A stretch of DNA of 64,000 nt from Halomonas sp. M4R1S46 (GTDB taxonomy: Bacteria; Pseudomonadota; Gammaproteobacteria; Pseudomonadales; Halomonadaceae), in contig NZ_CP107008.1 of assembly GCF_025725685.1 (NCBI RefSeq), positions 62,001-126,000 of the forward strand. The letters are read 5' to 3'. Both the position numbers and the translations under genes were made by a program. This document shows positions 59,044-64,000 of this stretch, in pieces. How positions within the stretch are numbered: position 1 is the first letter of the stretch; every line of letters begins with the position of its first letter. Under the pieces are notes generated by a model that saw only the letters and a list, made by a program, of their open reading frames with translations, did not search any database and was not told the origin of the DNA.

Positions 59044-61779
59044 ATGGCGACGATCCACGTGGACGGCATCGCCTACCGGGTCGACGGCGACGACAACCTG
59101 CTCGCCGCCTGCCTGTCGCTCGGCCTCGACCTGCCCTACTTCTGCTGGCACCCGGCGCTCGGCAGCGTGGGCGCCTGTCGCCAGTGCGCGGTCAAGCAGT
59201 ACCGCGATGCCGACGACGAGCAGGGCAGCCTGGTGATGGCCTGCATGACCCCCGCCGCCGACGGCACCCGGCTGTCGATCGACGACGCCGAGGCCCGGGC
59301 CTTCCGGCGCGGGGTCATCGAGTGGCTGATGCTCAACCACCCCCATGACTGCCCGGTGTGCGAGGAGGGCGGGCATTGCCACCTGCAGGACATGACGGTG
59401 CTGACCGGCCATGCCCGGCGGCGCTACCGCTTCACCAAGCGCACCCACCGCAACCAGGACCTGGGGCCCTTCCTCGGTCACGAGATGAACCGCTGCATCA
59501 CCTGCTACCGCTGCGTGCGCTTCTATCGCGACCATGCCGGCGGCGAGGACCTCGGCGCCTTCGGCGCCGGCGACAACATCTACTTCGGGCGCCACCGCGA
59601 CGGCGTGCTGGAGAGTCCCTTCGCCGGTAACCTCAGCGAGGTGTGCCCCACCGGCGTCTTCACCGACCGCCCGCCGGACGATCACTACACCCGCAAGTGG
59701 GACCTGCAGTTCGCCCCGAGCGTCTGCCACCAGTGCGCGGTGGGCTGCAACATCAGTCCCGGCGAGCGCTATGGCGAACTGCGCCGGGTGGAGAACCGCT
59801 ACCACGGCGAGGTCAACCGCTTCTTCCTCTGCGACCGCGGGCGCTACGGCTACGGCTACGTCAATCGCGACGACCGCCCGCGGCTGCCCGAGTGGCGCGA
59901 GGCCCCGGGGGCGGCGACCGTGACCCTGGAGGTCGATCCCGCCCTGGACCGGGCGGGCGACCGGCTGCGCAGTGCCCGTCGGGTGATCGGCATCGGCTCC
60001 CCCCGGGCCAGCCTGGAGAGCAACCATCGGCTGCGCGAGCTGGTCGGGGCGGAGCACTTCTCGCTCGGCGTCACCGCCGCCGAACGGGCCTGCCTGGCGA
60101 CCATGGCCCGGCTCCAGCGGGAGTGCGGGCTGCCCACCCCGAGCCTGCGCGAGGTCGAGGCCCATGACGCGGTGCTGGTGCTCGGCGAGGACCCCCTGGC
60201 GAGCGCCGCCCGGCTGGGGCTCGCGCTGCGCCAGGCGGTGCTCGGCCGCCGCGAGGCGCTGGCCGCGGAGCGCGGCATCCCGGCCTGGAACGCCGAGGCG
60301 GTCAAGACCCTGGCCCAGGACCGGCGCCATCCGCTGTTCATCGCCTACCCGGCCGCGACCGGCCTGGATGGCCTCGCCGAGGCCGGCTGGCGCCTCGCGC
60401 CGGCCGATATCGCCCGCCTGGGCGCCGCCGTGGCCCATGCCCTGGACCCCGCGGCGCCGGCGGTGGCGACCCTCGAGCCGGGGCTGGCGGCCGCCGCCCG
60501 GCGCATCGCCGCGGCCCTGCTCGCCGCCGAGCGTCCCCTGGTGGTCAGCGGCGATGCCCTGGGCTCGACGGCGGTGCTCGAGGCGGCCGGCAACGTCGCC
60601 CGGGCCCTGGCCCGGCGGGCCCGCCCGGGCGGCCTCAGCCTGATCCGCGCCGAGGCCAACAGCACCGGGGTGGCGATGCTCGGCGGCGAGCCCCTGGAAT
60701 GGGTCCTCGACGAGATCGAGGCGGGTCGCGCCGACGCCCTGCTGGTGCTCGAGAACGACCTGCATGCCCGGCTGCCCGGCGAGCGGCTCGAGCGCGCCCT
60801 GGCGGCGCTGGCCACCCTGGTGGTGCTGGATCACCAGCGCACCGCCGTCTGGGCCCGGGCCGGGATCGGCCTGCCGGCGGCGAGCTTCGCCGAGGGCGAC
60901 GGCACCCTGGTCAGCCTGGAGGGCCGCGCCCAGCGCTTCTTCCAGGTGTTCGAGCCGCGCGTGCTGCGCCCCGAGAGCCGCATCCGCGAGAGCTGGCGCT
61001 GGCTGCATGCCCTGCAGGGGACGGTGCAGCGCCGCCGGGTCGGGGACACCTGCCTCGACGACGAGACCCAGGACTGCGCGCGACACCATCCGGCCCTGTC
61101 GGCCATCGTCGAGGCCGCGGACCATGCCGACCACCGGGTCCAGGGGCTGCGCCAGGCCCGCGCGCCGCACCGCTACAGCGGCCGCACCGCGCTGCGTGCC
61201 CACCTGGCGGTCGGCGAGCCGCGCCCGCCGCAGGACCCGGACTCGCCCTTCGCCTTCTCCATGGAGGGCTATGCCGGCGCCGGGCGACCCCAACGGGAGA
61301 ATGCCTTCGCCTGGGCCCCGGGCTGGAACTCCCCCCAGGCCTGGAACAAGTTCACCGACGAGGTCGGCGGCCATCTGCGCGCCGGCGATCCCGGGCGGCG
61401 CCTGCTGGGCCCCGTGCCCGGGAGCTACGCCTATGCCCGGGCCGTCCCGGAGGGCTTCGTCCGACGTGATGGCGAGTGGCAGCTGGTGGTGCTGCCGCGG
61501 TTGTTCGGCGGCGAGGAGACCTCACGGCGGGCACCGATGATCGCCGCCCGGGCGGTGGCCCCGTCGCTGCAGCTGGCGGCGGCGGATGCCGCCCGGCTGG
61601 GGCTCGCCGAGGGCGACCGGCTGGCGCTGGTCACCCCGGTCGGACGGCTGAGCCTGCCGCTGTGCTGCTCGACCGGGCTGGCGCCCGGCCTGGTGGGCGT
61701 GCCGGCCGGCCTGGTGCCGGGCCTCGCCACCGGCCAGTGGGGCCGGCTCGAGCCCGCCGGCGAGGGGGGGCGCCCATGA
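59044..61779 (+). CDS. nuoG: NADH-quinone oxidoreductase subunit G
   Basis: 911 residues. N-terminal [2Fe-2S] domain (GACRQCAVKQ), the His-Cys3 cluster (HPHDCPVCEEGGHC), a [4Fe-4S] domain (CITCYRCVRF with CPTG), and the extra N7 cluster (CHQCAVGCN with a later Cys in FFLCDRGRYG) found in E. coli-type enzymes. The rest is a molybdopterin-oxidoreductase-like fold without cofactor. Two bases after nuoF. Confidence 0.96.
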   Translation: MATIHVDGIAYRVDGDDNLLAACLSLGLDLPYFCWHPALGSVGACRQCAVKQYRDADDEQGSLVMACMTPAADGTRLSIDDAEARAFRRGVIEWLMLNHPHDCPVCEEGGHCHLQDMTVLTGHARRRYRFTKRTHRNQDLGPFLGHEMNRCITCYRCVRFYRDHAGGEDLGAFGAGDNIYFGRHRDGVLESPFAGNLSEVCPTGVFTDRPPDDHYTRKWDLQFAPSVCHQCAVGCNISPGERYGELRRVENRYHGEVNRFFLCDRGRYGYGYVNRDDRPRLPEWREAPGAATVTLEVDPALDRAGDRLRSARRVIGIGSPRASLESNHRLRELVGAEHFSLGVTAAERACLATMARLQRECGLPTPSLREVEAHDAVLVLGEDPLASAARLGLALRQAVLGRREALAAERGIPAWNAEAVKTLAQDRRHPLFIAYPAATGLDGLAEAGWRLAPADIARLGAAVAHALDPAAPAVATLEPGLAAAARRIAAALLAAERPLVVSGDALGSTAVLEAAGNVARALARRARPGGLSLIRAEANSTGVAMLGGEPLEWVLDEIEAGRADALLVLENDLHARLPGERLERALAALATLVVLDHQRTAVWARAGIGLPAASFAEGDGTLVSLEGRAQRFFQVFEPRVLRPESRIRESWRWLHALQGTVQRRRVGDTCLDDETQDCARHHPALSAIVEAADHADHRVQGLRQARAPHRYSGRTALRAHLAVGEPRPPQDPDSPFAFSMEGYAGAGRPQRENAFAWAPGWNSPQAWNKFTDEVGGHLRAGDPGRRLLGPVPGSYAYARAVPEGFVRRDGEWQLVVLPRLFGGEETSRRAPMIAARAVAPSLQLAAADAARLGLAEGDRLALVTPVGRLSLPLCCSTGLAPGLVGVPAGLVPGLATGQWGRLEPAGEGGRP

Positions 61780-62756
61780 CCCTGCTCACCCCCGAGGTTG
61801 TCGCGGTGCTCGTCGCCATGCTCCAGGCCCTGGTCATCCTGCTCGGGGCGGTGCTGCTGGGGGCGGTGCTCACGGTGGTCGAGCGGCGCCTGCTGGGGCT
61901 GTGGCAGGACCGCTACGGTCCCAACCGGGTGGGGCCCGCCGGCTCACTGCAGCTGGTCGCCGACATGATCAAGATCTTCTTCAAGGAGGACTGGATCCCG
62001 CCCTTCGCCGACCGCGGCCTCTTCGTGATGGCGCCGGCCATCGCCATGGCGTCGCTGCTGCTGTCGTTCATGATCATCCCCTTCACCCCCGACTGGGGAG
62101 TGGCGGACTGGCATATCGGCCTGCTGTTCTTCCTCGCCATGGCCGGCATCAACGTCTATGCGGTGCTGCTCGGCGGCTGGGCGAGCGGCAACAAGTATGC
62201 GCTGATCGGCGCCATGCGGGCCTCGGCGCAGACGCTCTCCTACGAGGTGTTCATGGGCCTGGCCCTGATGGGCGTGGTGGCCATGGCCGGCTCCTTCAAC
62301 CTGCGCGAGATCGTCGCGGCCCAGCAGGGGCTGTGGTTCATCCTGCCGCAGTTCCTCGGCTTCGCGACCTTCCTGATCGCCGGCATCGCGGTGACCCACC
62401 GCCATCCCTTCGACCAGCCCGAGGCCGAGCAGGAACTGGCCGACGGCTACCACATCGAGTACGCCAGCATGAAGTTCGGGATGTTCTTCATCGGCGAGTA
62501 CATCGGCATCCTGCTGGTCTCGGCGCTGATCGTGACGCTGTTCCTGGGCGGCTGGCTGGGCCCCTGGCTGCCGCCCTGGCTGTGGTTCGCGATCAAGACG
62601 CTGGTGCTCGTGGTGCTGTTCATCCTGTTGCGCGCGGCCCTGCCGCGGCCGCGCTACGACGGCGTGATGAGGTTCGGCTGGAAGGTCTGCCTGCCGCTGA
62701 CCCTGGTCAACCTGCTGGTGACCGGAGCGGTGATCCTGCTCGCCGCGCCGCCCTGA
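61776..62756 (+). CDS. nuoH: NADH-quinone oxidoreductase subunit H
   Basis: 326 residues, eight membrane helices. Signatures RYGPNRVGPAGSLQLVAD, KIFFKEDW and PFDQPEAEQELADGYHIEY (in part) line the quinone channel. Overlaps the nuoG stop by four bases. Confidence 0.96.
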   Translation: MTLLTPEVVAVLVAMLQALVILLGAVLLGAVLTVVERRLLGLWQDRYGPNRVGPAGSLQLVADMIKIFFKEDWIPPFADRGLFVMAPAIAMASLLLSFMIIPFTPDWGVADWHIGLLFFLAMAGINVYAVLLGGWASGNKYALIGAMRASAQTLSYEVFMGLALMGVVAMAGSFNLREIVAAQQGLWFILPQFLGFATFLIAGIAVTHRHPFDQPEAEQELADGYHIEYASMKFGMFFIGEYIGILLVSALIVTLFLGGWLGPWLPPWLWFAIKTLVLVVLFILLRAALPRPRYDGVMRFGWKVCLPLTLVNLLVTGAVILLAAPP

Positions 62757-62770
62757 GAGGAGGAAAGACG

Positions 62771-63310
62771 ATGCTGATGTGGCTGATCAAGGGCACCGGC
62801 TCGCAGCTCAGGACGCTGTACATGATCTTCATGCACGGCTTCCGCCGGCGCGAGACGGTCAACTATCCGGACGAGGCGGTCTACCTGCCGCCCCGTTACC
62901 GGGGGCGCATCGTGCTGACCAGGGACCCGGACGGCGAGGAGCGCTGCGTGGCCTGCAACCTCTGCGCGGTGGCCTGCCCGGTGGACTGCATCGCCCTGCA
63001 GAAGGGCGAGAAGGACGACGGGCGCTGGTACCCCGAGACCTTCCGCATCAACTTCTCGCGCTGCATCTACTGCGGGATGTGCGAGGAGGCCTGCCCCACC
63101 TCGGCGATCCAGCTGACCCCCGACTTCGAGATGAGCGAGTACCGACGACAGGAGCTGGTCTACGAGAAGGCCGACCTGCTGATCGACGGTCCCGGCAAGG
63201 ATCACGACTACCATTTCTACAAGGTGGCGGGCCTGGCGATCGCCGGGAAGGGCAAGGGCCAGGCCAGCGACGAGCGGGACCCGGTGGACGTCAGGACCCT
63301 GCTGCCCTGA
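62771..63310 (+). CDS. nuoI: NADH-quinone oxidoreductase subunit I
   Basis: 179 residues. Two [4Fe-4S] clusters (N6a, N6b): CVACNLCAVACPVDC and CIYCGMCEEACPTSA, bridging the peripheral arm to N2. GAGGAGGAAAG ribosome site. Confidence 0.96.
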   Translation: MLMWLIKGTGSQLRTLYMIFMHGFRRRETVNYPDEAVYLPPRYRGRIVLTRDPDGEERCVACNLCAVACPVDCIALQKGEKDDGRWYPETFRINFSRCIYCGMCEEACPTSAIQLTPDFEMSEYRRQELVYEKADLLIDGPGKDHDYHFYKVAGLAIAGKGKGQASDERDPVDVRTLLP

Positions 63311-63339
63311 GCCGCCACCCCCCACCACGGGAGACTGAC

Positions 63340-63873
63340 ATGGAAATCGCCTTCTACCTGAGTGGTCTGGTCGCCATCCTGGCGACGCTTCGCGTCATCA
63401 CCCACACCAATCCGGTGCACGCCCTGCTCTACCTGATCGTCTCGCTGATCGCCGTGGCGATGGTGTTCTTCGCCCTCGGCGCGCCCTTCGCCGGGGCCCT
63501 GGAGATCATCGTCTATGCCGGCGCGATCATGGTGCTGTTCGTCTTCGTGGTGATGATGCTCAACCTCGGCGGTGCCGCCGTCGCCCAGGAGCGGGCCTGG
63601 CTGCGGCCGTCGACCTGGCTGGGGCCGGCGCTGCTGGCCGTGCTGTTGCTGGTCGTGCTCGTCCTCGCGCTCTGGCGAGGCGACGGCGGCCGGACCATCG
63701 CCGGCGAGCTGCTGACCGCCAAGGCGGTGGGCATGACGCTGTTCGGCCCCTGGCTGATCGCCGTGGAGCTGGCGGCCCTGCTGCTGCTGGCGGCCCTGGT
63801 CACCGCCTCCCATGTGGGCCGCCTGGCGAGCCGGGACGGCGCCGGGACGGCGCCGGGGGAGGACCGCTCATGA
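63340..63873 (+). CDS. nuoJ: NADH-quinone oxidoreductase subunit J
   Basis: 177 residues, five membrane helices. The motif ALEIIVYAGAIMVLFVFVVM contains the pi-bulge helix and conserved Glu of the proton path. Overlaps nuoK (ATGA). Confidence 0.94.
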   Translation: MEIAFYLSGLVAILATLRVITHTNPVHALLYLIVSLIAVAMVFFALGAPFAGALEIIVYAGAIMVLFVFVVMMLNLGGAAVAQERAWLRPSTWLGPALLAVLLLVVLVLALWRGDGGRTIAGELLTAKAVGMTLFGPWLIAVELAALLLLAALVTASHVGRLASRDGAGTAPGEDRS

Positions 63874-64000
63874 GCGGCGTCCCCATGGCGCATGGCCTGG
63901 CGCTGGCGGCGACGCTGTTCGCCCTGGGCCTGGCGGGACTGATGATACGGCGCAATATGCTGTTCGTGCTGATGAGCCTGGAGATCATGCTGAATGCCGC
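63870..64000 (+). CDS. nuoK: NADH-quinone oxidoreductase subunit K, N-terminal part
   Basis: The first 43 codons are present before the window ends. The hydrophobic start and the signature RRNMLFVLMSLEIMLNA identify NuoK; the Glu in this motif is part of the proton channel. Start overlaps the nuoJ stop. The gene and nuoL-N must continue outside. Confidence 0.93.
   Translation, partial: MSGVPMAHGLALAATLFALGLAGLMIRRNMLFVLMSLEIMLNA

Noticed and set aside
58417..61374. Long minus-strand open frame opposite nuoF/nuoG
   Set aside because: Same reasoning: codon-bias shadow of conserved complex I genes.

Overview
The window is GC-rich, tightly packed chromosomal DNA from a moderately halophilic gammaproteobacterium of the genus Halomonas or a close relative. 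The clearest marker is a complete ectoine TRAP transporter locus (teaA, teaB, teaC) with its universal-stress partner teaD at 43.3-47.0 kb; the TeaA sequence closely resembles the Halomonas elongata protein as I remember it. Other housekeeping order is also typical of gammaproteobacteria: ubiK and yifB beside glnK-amtB, thiS-thiG-trmB, finR-fpr, and a nuo operon with fused nuoCD. I see no rRNA, tRNA, CRISPR array, prophage or insertion sequence.

Layout. 0-4.5 kb: the end of speE, a small membrane protein, a host-attachment-family protein, divergent finR/fpr, and a GntR/HutC-type regulator. 4.6-25.6 kb: a long, almost entirely plus-strand catabolic supercluster. Its first operon encodes a Rieske ferredoxin, a small recombinase-like HTH protein, a Rieske oxygenase, an SDR dehydrogenase, a ferredoxin reductase and an MFS transporter. 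The second encodes a NicC-like flavin monooxygenase, a DctPQM TRAP transporter and a sulfatase. The third encodes an IclR regulator, a VOC (extradiol-type) dioxygenase, a cupin, an alpha/beta hydrolase, an SDR-like protein lacking its catalytic Tyr and Lys, an aspartate-dehydrogenase-family protein, an aldehyde dehydrogenase, a ThDP decarboxylase-like enzyme and a DcaP-type porin. All three operons have a sigma70-type promoter followed immediately by the same AT-rich operator, so they probably form one IclR regulon for an aromatic or N-heteroaromatic acid whose identity I cannot read from the sequence.

25.7-31.6 kb: a glnK-amtB-glnK nitrogen locus with a sigma54 promoter and an NtrC box, divergent from ubiK-yifB, followed by a lipoprotein/hydrolase pair. 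31.8-43 kb: malate synthase G, a PaaI-type thioesterase preceded by fifteen perfect copies of a 7-bp repeat, thiamine genes, trmB, transporters, a LysR regulator, a probable Fur-type-controlled small RNA at 39.1 kb, a SCO-type copper protein, a secreted PHB-depolymerase-type esterase and an FKBP isomerase. 43.2-53.6 kb: teaD-teaC-teaB-teaA with a palindromic repeat element between teaC and teaD, an ABC-F ATPase, a purine permease, dtd, a second universal stress protein and thiD. 53.6-64 kb: yqaA and nuoA to nuoK (truncated by the window end), encoding complex I.

The best leads for new biology are the unassigned IclR-controlled supercluster, the candidate small RNA with an anti-Shine-Dalgarno linker, and the heptanucleotide repeat tract.
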